DNA of 64,000 nucleotides. It comes from an uncultured Pelagibacteraceae bacterium (lineage in GTDB: Bacteria > Pseudomonadota > Alphaproteobacteria > Pelagibacterales > Pelagibacteraceae). Of this stretch, positions 34,262 through 46,705 are shown in pieces (positions within the stretch are counted from its first letter, which is position 1; every line of letters starts with the position of its first letter). The stretch lies in NCBI GenBank assembly GCA_902567765.1, contig CACFNI010000003.1, positions 1 through 64,000 of the forward strand, written 5' to 3'. The position numbers were made by a program, and so were the translations under genes. The notes under the pieces are model-generated. The model did no database searches, had not been told where the DNA came from, and worked only from the letters and a program-made list of their open reading frames with translations.

Positions 34262-35386
34262 TTAAGAAATCTGCTGTTTTCCGTATATTTTAGAGCTCAT
34301 CACAATACTAAGTCCAATCATTGTAGCAAGCATTGATGATCCACCGTAAGACATAATAGGTAATGGAGAGCCCACTATAGGAAGTAACCCTAAAACCATG
34401 CTCATATTTACAGTAATATAAATAAAAATTGCTGCAGCAAAACTAAAACAGTAAAGTTTTGCAAAATAACTTCTAGTAAAAGATCCTATTCTTAAAATTC
34501 TAAAAATCATTATTGCGTATAGTATTAAAAGAAATATGGATCCAGTAAAACCATGCTCTTCGGAAAATAGGGTAAAAATAAAATCTGTATGTTTTTCAGG
34601 TAAAAAATCTAAATAACTTTGTGTTCCTTTTAAAAAACCTTTTCCAGTTAAACCACCTGAGCCAATTGCAATTTTCGATTGGATTATTTGATAACCTGCA
34701 CCCAAAGGATCTTTATCAGGATTAAAAAAAGTTAATATTCTTAATTTTTGATAAGGTTCTAAAAATGAAATTACAAAGGGTAGTGATATTACAAAGAATA
34801 ATGAGGAGTATATAAAATACTTTATATTTAAACCTGCTAGCCATAAAACCACTAATCCACTTAAAGCAATTAAAATCGAAGTACCTAAATCTGGTTGACT
34901 CACAACGAGCACTATTGGAATTATTAAAATTGTTATAGGTAGTAAAAGATTTTTAAAACTATTTACATCACTAACGTTTGTTCTGTGATAATATCTTGCA
35001 AAACAAACGATAATTGCAATTTTCATTAATTCTGATGGCTGTAAATTAATAAAATATAAACTTATCCAACGTTGAGAGCCTGATGCGGTTATTCCATAAA
35101 AAGATGCCCAAATTAAAAAAGCTAAAACTATAAAGTAAAATAAATAACCTGTTGCATGCCAAAATTTAATATTAAAGAATGATAAGACCAACATCATAAA
35201 AAAGAAAACTAAAAATCTAATAGTATGACTTTTGCTATGGTATAGTATTTCACCTCCATCGGTTGAATACATTGAAAAACAACTAATTATCCCGATTGTC
35301 AAAACACATCCTAATAATATGAAATCAAAAGATCTTATTTTTTGAAAAAAAGTTAACTGATTGGAAATTGATCTTCTTTGGAACAT
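34262..35386 (-). CDS. rodA: Peptidoglycan glycosyltransferase RodA
   Basis: 374 residues, SEDS family, about ten membrane helices. Conserved blocks include GSQRWISLYFINLQPSELMK, PDLGTSI, EKHTDFIFTLFSEEHGF and PIVGSPLPIMSYGGSSML. With PBP2 it polymerises lateral-wall peptidoglycan. It lies directly after the PBP2 gene with no gap and ends the mre operon. Confidence 0.97.
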   Translation of the reverse strand: MFQRRSISNQLTFFQKIRSFDFILLGCVLTIGIISCFSMYSTDGGEILYHSKSHTIRFLVFFFMMLVLSFFNIKFWHATGYLFYFIVLAFLIWASFYGITASGSQRWISLYFINLQPSELMKIAIIVCFARYYHRTNVSDVNSFKNLLLPITILIIPIVLVVSQPDLGTSILIALSGLVVLWLAGLNIKYFIYSSLFFVISLPFVISFLEPYQKLRILTFFNPDKDPLGAGYQIIQSKIAIGSGGLTGKGFLKGTQSYLDFLPEKHTDFIFTLFSEEHGFTGSIFLLILYAIMIFRILRIGSFTRSYFAKLYCFSFAAAIFIYITVNMSMVLGLLPIVGSPLPIMSYGGSSMLATMIGLSIVMSSKIYGKQQIS

Positions 35387-37363
35387 TTAAGATATTATTG
35401 AATTATTTTTAATTATTTTTTCTCTTTCTTCATGGCGATCGATTATCAACTTAAATAATTTTTTCGCCATAGGTGCTGCTGTAGTACTGCCCGATCCACC
35501 ATGTTCAACAATAATGCTAAGTGCATAACGTGGGTTTTTATAAGGACCAAAAGCAACATACAATGCATGATCTCTATCTTCATAAGGCATATCTTTTGCC
35601 TTAAGTTCTAGTTCTCTCTGTCTTTCTGTTATTTTTTTAACTTGAGCAGTTCCAGTTTTGCCAGCAAATTGATATTTTTTATCATCAAATCTTGATCCAT
35701 AGGAAGTTCCCATTACCTCGTTTGTTGAACCCCACATTGCTTCCAATACAAATTTTACATTTTCTGGATTTCTATAAAGAACCTCGTGTTCATTTTCTTG
35801 ATTATTTAAAAAATTTTGAGCTTTTATTATTGGAGAAATAGTTGTGTTCTCGTCCTCTATTTTTTTATCAGCCATTAATTTCATTTTATTTTTAATGACC
35901 TCAGCAGTATCTTGATTTTCTTGAACTCTAATTCTTGGATATATTTTGTAACCTCCATTTGCAAGCTGTGCAGTCATCAAACATAATTGTAAGGGTGTTG
36001 TCTGAATATATCCTTGTCCTATACCTGTAATTAATGTTTCACCTAAAACCCATCCTAAACCAAGATTATCCTTTTTCCATTTAGTGCTAGGAACTAGTCC
36101 TTTTTTCTCATCAATAAATGTTTCCCCAAAAACTTTTTCACCGAGACCAAACTTTAGAGCTGTCTTGTTAAGCCTATCAACTCCTAACTTTCTAGCAATC
36201 TCGTAAAAGTAAGTATCACAAGATTGTTTAAGTGCGTTTCTAAGGTTCATATATCCATGACCCTTTTTTTTCCAGCAGTGATAAGCTTGACCATACATTT
36301 CCATTTTCCCTGTACATCGAACTGTTAATTTAGGAGAAATAATGTCATTTTCTAATGCAGATAAAGCTACTATAGGTTTTATGGTGGAGCCTGGTGAATA
36401 CAATCCCGCAACCGTTTTATTTATTAAAGGCTTTAGAGGATTTCCTCTAATATCCTGCCAATCTTTTTGGCTTATTCCATATAAAAATAAATTTGGATTA
36501 AAAGACGGAGAAGAATGCATAGCTAATATATCGCCAGTGTAAATATCCATAACACTTATAGAGCCAGATTTGTCTGCAAGCAGTTCATTTGATAGCTTTT
36601 GAACCTCTGTATCAATTGTTAATCTGATATTTTTTCCCTTTTTGCCCTCTAAAAAATCTATTTGATTAATTCTTTTTCCATATGCATTAACCTCATACCT
36701 TTGTATTCCATTAGAGCCTATTAAATCATTTTCAAAAGCCTTTTCTAATCCAATTTTGCCAACTCTTAAACCTGGAACATGATTTTTTTTGATTATTTCA
36801 TTATTTGCTAAATCACTTTCACTTGCTTGAGCAACATATCCTAAAACATGAGTAAAATTTTCATTATGTGGATAGCTTCTAGCTACTGATAAAACTGGTT
36901 TGGCACCAACTAGTTCATGAAGGTAGAAATTTACTTTAGAAAATTGATCCCAACTTAAATTTTCAGAAACTACCAACGTTTCCCAAGGCTTTTGAGATCT
37001 TTTTTTTTTAATAATTCTAGCAAACTGTTTATCACTTAATTCTAGGATATCTTTTAATCTAACCATTAAATATTTAAAATCCTCAACTTGTTCTGGAACT
37101 ACGTGAAGTTGATATACTTTAAGATTTCCAGCAATAGTATTACCAAAAAAATCTTTAATTTCTCCACGCTCTGGTGGTAATTTCCATTCTCTTAAACGAT
37201 TTTTATCTGACAAAGTTAAATATTTTTTATTTTCATTTATTTGTAATGAAAATAATCTTGCTACAATTCCTGTAAATACAACTACTTTCGCAGCGGAAAA
37301 AATAAACATTCTTCTGTTTATAGTATTTAATTTTTTGAAACTTGTATCACTTCCACTAATCAT
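35387..37363 (-). CDS. mrdA: Penicillin-binding protein 2
   Basis: 658 residues. N-terminal anchor helix, pedestal domain (LPPERGEIKDFFGNTIAGN) and transpeptidase domain with all three motifs: PGSTIKP (catalytic Ser), SCD in QSCDTYFYE, and KTGTAQV. Class B PBP of the elongasome, partner of RodA. It overlaps mreD by 8 bp. Confidence 0.97.
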   Translation of the reverse strand: MISGSDTSFKKLNTINRRMFIFSAAKVVVFTGIVARLFSLQINENKKYLTLSDKNRLREWKLPPERGEIKDFFGNTIAGNLKVYQLHVVPEQVEDFKYLMVRLKDILELSDKQFARIIKKKRSQKPWETLVVSENLSWDQFSKVNFYLHELVGAKPVLSVARSYPHNENFTHVLGYVAQASESDLANNEIIKKNHVPGLRVGKIGLEKAFENDLIGSNGIQRYEVNAYGKRINQIDFLEGKKGKNIRLTIDTEVQKLSNELLADKSGSISVMDIYTGDILAMHSSPSFNPNLFLYGISQKDWQDIRGNPLKPLINKTVAGLYSPGSTIKPIVALSALENDIISPKLTVRCTGKMEMYGQAYHCWKKKGHGYMNLRNALKQSCDTYFYEIARKLGVDRLNKTALKFGLGEKVFGETFIDEKKGLVPSTKWKKDNLGLGWVLGETLITGIGQGYIQTTPLQLCLMTAQLANGGYKIYPRIRVQENQDTAEVIKNKMKLMADKKIEDENTTISPIIKAQNFLNNQENEHEVLYRNPENVKFVLEAMWGSTNEVMGTSYGSRFDDKKYQFAGKTGTAQVKKITERQRELELKAKDMPYEDRDHALYVAFGPYKNPRYALSIIVEHGGSGSTTAAPMAKKLFKLIIDRHEEREKIIKNNSIIS

Positions 37364-37880
37364 TTTTTTCGCTTCCTCTTATTAATCTTTGATAAATTTC
37401 AAAGAGATTTGCAAAAATAATATATAAAAAAAATGTGAAGACTATATTCACTGCTATATCCAAGTAGTAAATTTTAAATTTAAAAAATAAAATTAACATT
37501 ATATAAGTCAATGAGTTGACAACTAAGATTGCAAATAAAAAAAATAGCCAGTCCTTTAATGTGCTGGGTCTTAATGTAATATTTCTCAAATAGGCTGCAA
37601 AGCCACACATAAAAAGATAAGCAAAACTGCTTATGCCTAATGGAAAACCAATAACTACATCATTTATGAGGCCTGCAAAAAATATTAATCCATAACCTAA
37701 ATTTTCTGGTTTTTTTAAGCTCCAATAAAAAATTAAAATAAAAGGAAAGTTAAATGAAAAATATGCTAAATTTAAATAATTAAAGTCAAATTCATTTAAA
37801 ACCGCCATATATAAAATTAAAATTGGCCCAAGTTCTAAAAGTTTATTTAAAATTTTTCCCTTTCCTAATTTAGACATCAA
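37356..37880 (-). CDS. mreD: Rod-shape protein MreD
   Basis: 174 residues with five or six membrane helices (LGPILILYMAVLNEFDFNYL; GLINDVVIGFPLGISSFAYL). The GLINDVVIGFPLG segment is typical of MreD. It lies between mreC (4-bp overlap) and mrdA (8-bp overlap). Confidence 0.93.
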   Translation of the reverse strand: MMSKLGKGKILNKLLELGPILILYMAVLNEFDFNYLNLAYFSFNFPFILIFYWSLKKPENLGYGLIFFAGLINDVVIGFPLGISSFAYLFMCGFAAYLRNITLRPSTLKDWLFFLFAILVVNSLTYIMLILFFKFKIYYLDIAVNIVFTFFLYIIFANLFEIYQRLIRGSEKND

Positions 37881-38710
37881 TCTTCCTCTTTTTTAAATTC
37901 TATTACTTTCACAAACTTAAGTTGAGAAAAGTCTGAAAAATAATCAACTTTTATTTTATTTGTAATTTTTCCAATTGGTATTCCTGATTTAAATAAAGCG
38001 CCTGACCCAGAAGTAAAAACTGAACTTCCTTCTTTAAGAAAAATTTCTTCTTTTGAATATTGAATAATACCATTATTTTTTCCTGTTCCTGAAAGTATTG
38101 ATTGATATCCTTCAGGTTCTATCGTTACAGGGATTTTGCTATTTAAGTCTGAAAGCAAAAGCACTCTTGATGTTGTAAAATTTACCTCAACCACTTTTCC
38201 GACTAGAAATTCTCCATCTAAAACGGCCATTCCTAGTTTTATATTATTTTTACTACCCTTGTTGATAATCATTGATCTAAGGAAGGGACTTTGTTTATCT
38301 ATTAAAACTTTTGCAATAATTTCATCAGATACAATTATATAATCATCAATAATTTTTTTTAATCTTTCATTTTCTGAAGTTATAAAGTTTGTATTTTCTA
38401 CTGTAGTTTTTAATTCTATGTTTTCTTTTTTAAGTTTTAAATATTCATCGTAGTATGTAAAATGATCTTGTATATTTATGTAAGTTTTTTTTATGTAGTT
38501 TTCGGGAACAGAAACAATAAATGAAGACCTATAAACAAGCTCATTAATTGAAATTTTAATATAATTTATTGCAGATAAATTAAATCTACCAAGAATTAAA
38601 AAAACTATTGATAAAATTATTAGAAAAATTAAAGAAAATCTTTGCTTGTTACCTCTTTGAATAAAAGCAGAGCGAATTGCAATTACGAAGTCGTCTCGGC
38701 TCGCTTCCAT
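37877..38710 (-). CDS. mreC: Rod-shape protein MreC
   Basis: 277 residues. One N-terminal membrane helix, a periplasmic coiled coil at about 75-110 (YDEYLKLKKENIELKTTVEN) and the MreC beta-barrel domain (INKGSKNNIKLGMAVLDGEF; VLLLSDLNSKIPV). It bridges MreB filaments to the PBP2/RodA synthase. It lies 6 bp after mreB. Confidence 0.95.
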   Translation of the reverse strand: MEASRDDFVIAIRSAFIQRGNKQRFSLIFLIILSIVFLILGRFNLSAINYIKISINELVYRSSFIVSVPENYIKKTYINIQDHFTYYDEYLKLKKENIELKTTVENTNFITSENERLKKIIDDYIIVSDEIIAKVLIDKQSPFLRSMIINKGSKNNIKLGMAVLDGEFLVGKVVEVNFTTSRVLLLSDLNSKIPVTIEPEGYQSILSGTGKNNGIIQYSKEEIFLKEGSSVFTSGSGALFKSGIPIGKITNKIKVDYFSDFSQLKFVKVIEFKKEED

Positions 38711-38716
38711 TTTATT

Positions 38717-39751
<1,035 letters not shown>

Positions 39752-41341
39752 TTAAATTCCTCTCACCTTTTGTTCATAATTTTGCTCTGTAGTTTGACCG
39801 GGAGCAGTTTTATCTCTTTTAATAATCATTTTGTTTAAAGCATTTATGTAAGCGTTAGCTGATGCAACTAATGTATCAGTATCTGCTGCTTGTCCAACTG
39901 TTGTTTTACCATTTTCCTCAATACGGACACTTACTGTGGCCTGAGCATCTGTTCCTTCTGTTACTGCATGAACTTGGTAGAGCTGAAGTTTAACATCATG
40001 AGGATATAATTTTTTAATGCACTTAAATATAGCATCAACTGGTCCATCTCCGCTTTCTGTAGCATCTTTTACATCGCCGTAAACATCTAAAATCATTTCT
40101 GCTCTTTGAGGTTCCCCTGTTCCAGCATAAACTTTTAACGACTTAAGGTTTATAGCGTTTACTTTATTATCGATAATTAAACTATCATCAACTAAAGCTA
40201 TAATGTCCTCATCATATACATGTTTCTTTTTATCAGCCAAAATTTTAAATTTTCCAAATGCGTTTTCTACAACATCATCAGTAACTTCTTTATAACCAAG
40301 GCTAGTAAGCTTATCTTTAAAAGCATGTCTTCCTGAATGTTTGCCCATCACCAGCGAGGTTTGTTTAACTCCTACACTTTCTGGTGTCATTATTTCATAC
40401 GTTTGTCTATTTTTTAACATACCATCTTGATGAATTCCTGACTCATGTGCAAAAGCATTTTTACCAACTATTGCTTTATTATATTGCACAGGAAAACCAG
40501 TAGCATTTGAAACAATTTTTGAAGCTTTGCTTAAAAGTGTTGTATTAATTCCAGTTTCATAAGGCATTAAGTCTGGTCTTGTTTTCATAGCCATAACCAC
40601 TTCCTCTAATGCTGCATTACCAGCTCTTTCTCCAATTCCGTTAATAGTACATTCAATTTGTCTCGCTCCAGCTTGTACACCTGCCAATGAATTAGCCACT
40701 GCTAACCCTAGGTCATTATGACAATGAGTTGATAATATAGCTTTATCTATGTTTGGAACTTTGTTTAACAATGTTTGAATTATTTTTGTAAACTCAGAAG
40801 GCACTGTATATCCGACTGTATCAGGAATATTTATAGTTTTTGCTCCACACTTGATGGCAAGTTCTACAGTTTTACACATATAATCCATATCAGTCCTTGT
40901 GCCATCTTCACATGACCATTCAACATCATCTGTAAATCTTCTTGCATAAGTTACATGTTCTTTTATTGCTTCATAAACCTCTTCAGGACTTTTATTTAGT
41001 TTATGTTTCATATGTAGTGGACTAGTAGATATAAAAGTATGTATCCTAAATCTTGGAGCATGCTTAAGTGCTTCGTAACATCTATCTATATCTTTTTTAG
41101 AATGTCTTGATAAACCTGCAGGAATAGATTTTTTTAAAATTTTACTTACTTCTGTTACGGCTTCAAAGTCTCCTGGTGAAGCTATTGGAAAACCAGCCTC
41201 AATTATATCAACTCCTAATTCGTCAAATACTCTAGCAATTTGAATTTTTTCTTCTAAACTCATTGACGCTCCGGGTGATTGTTCACCATCCCGCATCGTA
41301 GTATCAAATATATAAACTCTATTTTTGTCTGACATTTTCAA
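39752..41341 (-). CDS. leuA: 2-isopropylmalate synthase
   Basis: 529 residues. TIM-barrel signature FDTTMRDGEQSPGASM, metal-binding STHCHNDLGLAVANSLAG and the C-terminal regulatory (LeuA allosteric) domain ending around HAVTEGTDAQATVSVRI. It condenses acetyl-CoA with 2-ketoisovalerate, the first step to leucine. It follows ilvC by 86 bp and touches mreB. The ATG two codons in (MSDKNR) is an alternative start. Confidence 0.97.
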   Translation of the reverse strand: MKMSDKNRVYIFDTTMRDGEQSPGASMSLEEKIQIARVFDELGVDIIEAGFPIASPGDFEAVTEVSKILKKSIPAGLSRHSKKDIDRCYEALKHAPRFRIHTFISTSPLHMKHKLNKSPEEVYEAIKEHVTYARRFTDDVEWSCEDGTRTDMDYMCKTVELAIKCGAKTINIPDTVGYTVPSEFTKIIQTLLNKVPNIDKAILSTHCHNDLGLAVANSLAGVQAGARQIECTINGIGERAGNAALEEVVMAMKTRPDLMPYETGINTTLLSKASKIVSNATGFPVQYNKAIVGKNAFAHESGIHQDGMLKNRQTYEIMTPESVGVKQTSLVMGKHSGRHAFKDKLTSLGYKEVTDDVVENAFGKFKILADKKKHVYDEDIIALVDDSLIIDNKVNAINLKSLKVYAGTGEPQRAEMILDVYGDVKDATESGDGPVDAIFKCIKKLYPHDVKLQLYQVHAVTEGTDAQATVSVRIEENGKTTVGQAADTDTLVASANAYINALNKMIIKRDKTAPGQTTEQNYEQKVRGI

Positions 41342-41427
41342 ATTATTTACAGCAAAAGCAATATACTATCTCTCGCGCAGATTGCAAAATAAATTGAATA
41401 ATTAATAAAAAAAATTAATAGATTTCC

Positions 41428-42465
<1,038 letters not shown>

Positions 42466-43014
42466 TTATTTAAAAGTATCCGCTCCTCTAGTCATTGCTA
42501 CTGCTCCAGTTCTTGAGGCGCTTACAAGACCAAGTGATTTTAAATTTCTAGATAGTTTATCAATCTCTCTCCTTAAAGCTGTTACTTGAATAACAACAGA
42601 TTTATTTGTTTTATCTAATATAACCGCATTAAATTTTTTACAAGCATTAAAAGCTTTTTTAGCTTTTGTAGAATTTCCAACAAATTTTAATAATGCCATC
42701 TCTTTAAAAATTACATTCTTGTCTTCTCTTTTAAAATCGGCAACTTTATGAACTGGAATAAGCTTTTTTAATTGTAATTTTATTTGTTCTATAACTTGTG
42801 GGGTACCAGTTGTTACTATTGTAATTCTTGAAATATTCTTTTTATGATCTACCTCAGCAACAGCAAGGGATTCAATGTTGTAACCTCTTCCAGAAAATAA
42901 CCCAACAACTCTGGCTAAAACTCCTGCTTCATTATCTACCCACACAACGATTATATGGGTATCCATTTTGCCAAGCTTTCCTGGAATACTATAAGCTGAT
43001 TTAGGTTTTGCCAT
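42466..43014 (-). CDS. ilvH: Acetolactate synthase regulatory subunit
   Basis: 182 residues: an N-terminal ACT domain (IIVVWVDNEAGVLARVVGLF, SGRGYNIESLAVAEVD) followed by the AHAS small-subunit C-terminal domain. It binds valine and activates the large subunit. Its start codon overlaps the ilvI stop by one base. Confidence 0.96.
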   Translation of the reverse strand: MAKPKSAYSIPGKLGKMDTHIIVVWVDNEAGVLARVVGLFSGRGYNIESLAVAEVDHKKNISRITIVTTGTPQVIEQIKLQLKKLIPVHKVADFKREDKNVIFKEMALLKFVGNSTKAKKAFNACKKFNAVILDKTNKSVVIQVTALRREIDKLSRNLKSLGLVSASRTGAVAMTRGADTFK

Positions 43015-44780
43015 TAAACTAACGTTTTGCCCTTTCTTGTTATTTTTTTTTCTTTCTGATCATTTGGTCCAAGTAGCATTTCGTTATGTGGTTTGCCAGA
43101 TGGTATCATTGGATAACAATTCTCAATTTTATCAACTCTGCAGTCAAAAATTACAGGTCTATCAGTATTAAGCATTTCAATAATTTTATCATCAAGTTCT
43201 TCAGGTGTGTTAGCTCTTATGCCAACACATCCATAAGCTTCTGCTAATTTAACAAAATCAGGAAGAGCAGCAGTATAGCTTTCGGAGTAATTCTTATCAT
43301 GTAAAAGTTCTTGCCACTGACGTACCATGCCCATGTATTCATTATTAAGAATAAAAATTTTTATCGGTAAACTATATTGAACAGCTGTTGACATTTCTTG
43401 CATAGTCATCAGAACCGACGCTTCACCCGCAATATCAACAACTAATTTGTTTGGATGAGCAACTTGAACTCCGATGGCTGCTGGCAAGCCATAACCCATA
43501 GTACCTAATCCACCAGATGTCATCCATCTGTTAGGTTTATTAAATTTATAATGCTGCGCTGCCCACATTTGATGTTGACCTACTTCAGTAGTTATATAAG
43601 TATCTTTGTCCTTAGTAAGTTCATATAACCTTTGAACGGCGTATTGTGGTTTTATCGTCTCTGAGCTATTTTCATAATTAAGAGAATTAACTGATCGCCA
43701 TTTTCCAATTTGTTCCCACCATTTAGAAATTTTTTGCTTGTTAGATTTCATAAAACTTGGTTTTGTTTTCTTAATTGTTTTTAACGTTGAACTTATTACG
43801 TCAGTCACATCGCCAATAATTGGTAAATCTACTTTTACATTTTTGTTTATTGAAGATGGATCAATGTCTATATGAACTTTTTTTGATTTAGGTGAAAATT
43901 CATCTAACTTTCCAGTAATTCTATCATCAAATCTTGCTCCTATATTAATCATTAAGTCACAATCATGCATTGCATTGTTAGCTTCATAAGTTCCATGCAT
44001 GCCTAACATTCCAACAAATTGATTATCATCAGCTGGAAATGCCCCAAGACCTTGTAAAGTAGAAGTAATAGGGAAACCTGTTGTAGACACTAATTCTCTT
44101 AAGAGCTCGCTCGCTTTTGGTCCTGAATTAATAACACCTCCACCTGTATAAAAAATAGGTTTGGATGCAACACTCATTAATTTTATTAATTTTTCAATTT
44201 CTGACTGTTTAAAATGATTTTGAACTTTACCATTTAATTTTTTTAATTTTTTAAAACTATTGTATTTTGTTTTTTGAAATTGGATATCTTTTGGAATATC
44301 AATTAATACAGGTCCTGGTCTTCCAGTTGTTGCAACTTCAAATGCTCTATGAATAATCTTTGCTAAATCTTTTACATCTTTGACTAACCAGTTATGTTTG
44401 GTGCATGGTCGAGTAATACCAGTTGTGTCGCATTCTTGAAAAGCATCAGTGCCTATCAAATGTGTCGGTACTTGTCCTGAAATACAAACAATTGGAATTG
44501 AATCCATGTATGCATCTGTCAGAGCTGTAACAATATTTGTTGCGCCAGGTCCTGACGTTACTAAAGCAACTCCAGGTTTGCCAGATGATCTAGCATAACC
44601 TTCGGCAGCATGACCAGCACCTTGTTCATGTCTAACCAAATAATGTTTAATCGAGGGGAAATTTTTTAATTCATCATAAATTGGTAAAACTGCTCCACCT
44701 GGGTAACCAAATAGAACATTAACATCATGATCTTCCAAACATTTAAATACTATTTCCGCCCCTGAATATAATTTTGACAT
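43014..44780 (-). CDS. ilvI: Acetolactate synthase large (catalytic) subunit
   Basis: 588 residues with the three thiamine-enzyme domains. GYPGGAVLPIYDEL and HEQGAGHAAEGYARS (cofactor-activating Glu) lie in the N-terminal PYR domain, FAD-binding elements in the middle, and the PP domain has DIAGEASVLMTMQE followed by FILNNEYMGMVRQWQ. The metal-binding GDG/GDA position reads GEA, a conservative Asp-to-Glu change. It heads ilvI-ilvH-ilvC-leuA behind a 106-bp leader-free gap. Confidence 0.97.
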   Translation of the reverse strand: MSKLYSGAEIVFKCLEDHDVNVLFGYPGGAVLPIYDELKNFPSIKHYLVRHEQGAGHAAEGYARSSGKPGVALVTSGPGATNIVTALTDAYMDSIPIVCISGQVPTHLIGTDAFQECDTTGITRPCTKHNWLVKDVKDLAKIIHRAFEVATTGRPGPVLIDIPKDIQFQKTKYNSFKKLKKLNGKVQNHFKQSEIEKLIKLMSVASKPIFYTGGGVINSGPKASELLRELVSTTGFPITSTLQGLGAFPADDNQFVGMLGMHGTYEANNAMHDCDLMINIGARFDDRITGKLDEFSPKSKKVHIDIDPSSINKNVKVDLPIIGDVTDVISSTLKTIKKTKPSFMKSNKQKISKWWEQIGKWRSVNSLNYENSSETIKPQYAVQRLYELTKDKDTYITTEVGQHQMWAAQHYKFNKPNRWMTSGGLGTMGYGLPAAIGVQVAHPNKLVVDIAGEASVLMTMQEMSTAVQYSLPIKIFILNNEYMGMVRQWQELLHDKNYSESYTAALPDFVKLAEAYGCVGIRANTPEELDDKIIEMLNTDRPVIFDCRVDKIENCYPMIPSGKPHNEMLLGPNDQKEKKITRKGKTLV

Positions 44781-44886
44781 CCGGTCAATCTACTTGAAAT
44801 TGTATTAATTGGTCAAGTTTAAGAAACAATTATTGTGATAAAATTTTTTTAATCTCTCTCAAAAGAGGCTCAAAATTGATCTCTAA

Positions 44887-45780
44887 TTATAACTCGACCA
44901 ATTTAGCTAGCAAAAAGCTTAAAAAAAATAGAAAAATTATTATGACACTCCACTTATTTTTTATAGCAAATATAACAGGGTCATCATCCATTTCTTTATT
45001 TTTTGATTTTATCCATACTAATCTGATCCATAAAAATAATAATGGTATAGCTAACCATATAAATAATGATGTTTGATATATTCTAGCAACAGTTTCACTG
45101 CCCAAATAAAAAGCAAGTGTTAATATCGATAAATATCCTGAAATTATTCCTACAGTATATAAATTTTTTTGATCTTTATATGTGTAATTTCTACCAGATA
45201 TTTTTAAATTTTCACTTTCACTATAATGAAGATTTAATTCTATGTATCTTTTAGCTAAAGCGAGTGAAAAAAAAATAAATATTGAAAAAGCGACTAACCA
45301 AAAAGATGGCATTATATTTACAACTGCTCCCCCTGAAAATAATCTTAATACATAAAAAATAACTAAAGTAATACAATCTAAATATTTAACTTTTTTAAAA
45401 AAAAGAGAGTAGATGGTAGATAATAAAAAATATCCAATTAAAAAAATTACAAACGTTTTATTTAAACTTAGCGAAAATATAAAACTAATTATTAAAGAAA
45501 AAGATGCTAAAAAAATTCCTTGTTTAATTGAAATTTCTTTAGAAGCAAAAGGTCTTTGTTTTTTTTTAGGATGTTGAGTATCATTCTTTATATCTAAAAT
45601 ATCATTAATTATATAAATAGAAGAAGCGCAAAAAGAAAAGGAGAGAAAAGCTAAACAAAGTAAAAAAATTAAATCTAAATCATAAAATTTATGAGCGGTA
45701 ATTAAAGGAATAAATAATAAAAGATTCTTTATCCAATGATGAACTCGAAATACTTTCAATAAAGTTTTAAAAACTTCCAT
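44887..45780 (-). CDS. UbiA-family prenyltransferase, probable polyprenyl-phosphate phosphoribosyltransferase
   Basis: 297 residues with about nine membrane helices. UbiA-type motif YIINDILDIKNDTQHPKK (NDxxDxxxD) and, N-terminally, FRVHHWIKNLLLF, which is characteristic of the decaprenyl-phosphate phosphoribosyltransferase (Rv3806c/UbiA) subfamily. That enzyme puts 5-phosphoribose from PRPP on a polyprenyl phosphate. The next two enzymes of the pathway, DprE1- and DprE2-like, are at 59888-61926, which strengthens this reading over quinone prenylation. It lies 19 bp downstream of miaA. Confidence 0.83.
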   Translation of the reverse strand: MEVFKTLLKVFRVHHWIKNLLLFIPLITAHKFYDLDLIFLLCLAFLSFSFCASSIYIINDILDIKNDTQHPKKKQRPFASKEISIKQGIFLASFSLIISFIFSLSLNKTFVIFLIGYFLLSTIYSLFFKKVKYLDCITLVIFYVLRLFSGGAVVNIMPSFWLVAFSIFIFFSLALAKRYIELNLHYSESENLKISGRNYTYKDQKNLYTVGIISGYLSILTLAFYLGSETVARIYQTSLFIWLAIPLLFLWIRLVWIKSKNKEMDDDPVIFAIKNKWSVIIIFLFFLSFLLAKLVEL

Positions 45781-45799
45781 AGTATTTAAATATAATATA

Positions 45800-46705
45800 T
45801 TATTTTTTTAACAATGTTTGAAAATCTCTTGGTTCTATTTTTATCCATGAGCTCATTTTGCTTCTAGCCCATGTTTTCTGCCTTTTGGCATACTGTCTTG
45901 TTCTAATTAATATTAGCTCCTTAGTTTTTTCTAATTTTAAAGTTTTATCTAAAAATTTTCCAATTTCTTCTATTCCAATTATTTTACTGGCACTGTATTG
46001 ATTATGTAAATTTAATTTCCTATAATTTTTAACCTCATCAACAGCACCGGCGCGGATCATTTTGTTAATTCTTTTCTCAATTCTATTTATTAAGTTTTTT
46101 TTATCGATATTAATATAGAATTTTAAGAAACTATTTTCTCTAAAATATGGTTGGGTTTGTTTTATCCAATCGTAAAGAGATTTTTTAGTAAATGATTTAA
46201 CTTCATAAGCTCTTATAGATCTTTGGATATCATTAGGATCTATTTTTTTCTTTACTTTTTTATCAATTTTTAAAAGTTTATTGTAAAATTTTTTTTGACC
46301 ATATTCTTTTTGCATTGCTCTTATTTTATTTCTAAAGGTTATTGGAATTTTTGGTATTTTAACCAAACCTTTTTCCAAAGCGTTAAAGTAAAGCCCTGTG
46401 CCACCAACTAAGATTGGCACTTTTTTCAATTTTTTTATTTCGCGTATTTTTTTAATTGCTAATTTTAACCATTGGCCTGTTGAAAAACTACTTTTCACAC
46501 TCACTATTCCATAAAGGTGATGTTTTATTTTTTTTTGTCCTTTTTTGTTTGGTCTTGCAGTTAAAATCTTAAACTCTTTATATGCCTGCATACTATCGGC
46601 ATTTATTATTTCTCCATTATTTTTTTTAGCAAATTCAATCGCGAAATTTGTCTTACCTGATGCTGTGGGTCCAGAAATTAATATTATTTTGGACTTTATG
46701 TCCAT
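45800..46705 (-). CDS. miaA: tRNA dimethylallyltransferase
   Basis: 301 residues. P-loop ISGPTASGKTNFAIEF, NADSMQAYKEFKILTARP, and the later VGGTGLYFNALEKGL and RTRQYAKRQKTWAR motifs. It adds a dimethylallyl group to A37 of tRNAs reading UNN codons. It directly follows the Do-protease gene with no gap. Confidence 0.97.
   Translation of the reverse strand: MDIKSKIILISGPTASGKTNFAIEFAKKNNGEIINADSMQAYKEFKILTARPNKKGQKKIKHHLYGIVSVKSSFSTGQWLKLAIKKIREIKKLKKVPILVGGTGLYFNALEKGLVKIPKIPITFRNKIRAMQKEYGQKKFYNKLLKIDKKVKKKIDPNDIQRSIRAYEVKSFTKKSLYDWIKQTQPYFRENSFLKFYINIDKKNLINRIEKRINKMIRAGAVDEVKNYRKLNLHNQYSASKIIGIEEIGKFLDKTLKLEKTKELILIRTRQYAKRQKTWARSKMSSWIKIEPRDFQTLLKK

Noticed and set aside
44781-44886. Riboswitch or leader-peptide attenuator ahead of ilvI
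   Set aside because: The gap is only 106 bp, no run of Val/Leu/Ile codons is visible, and the small CTCT/AGAG inverted repeat has no T-tract in the ilvI direction.
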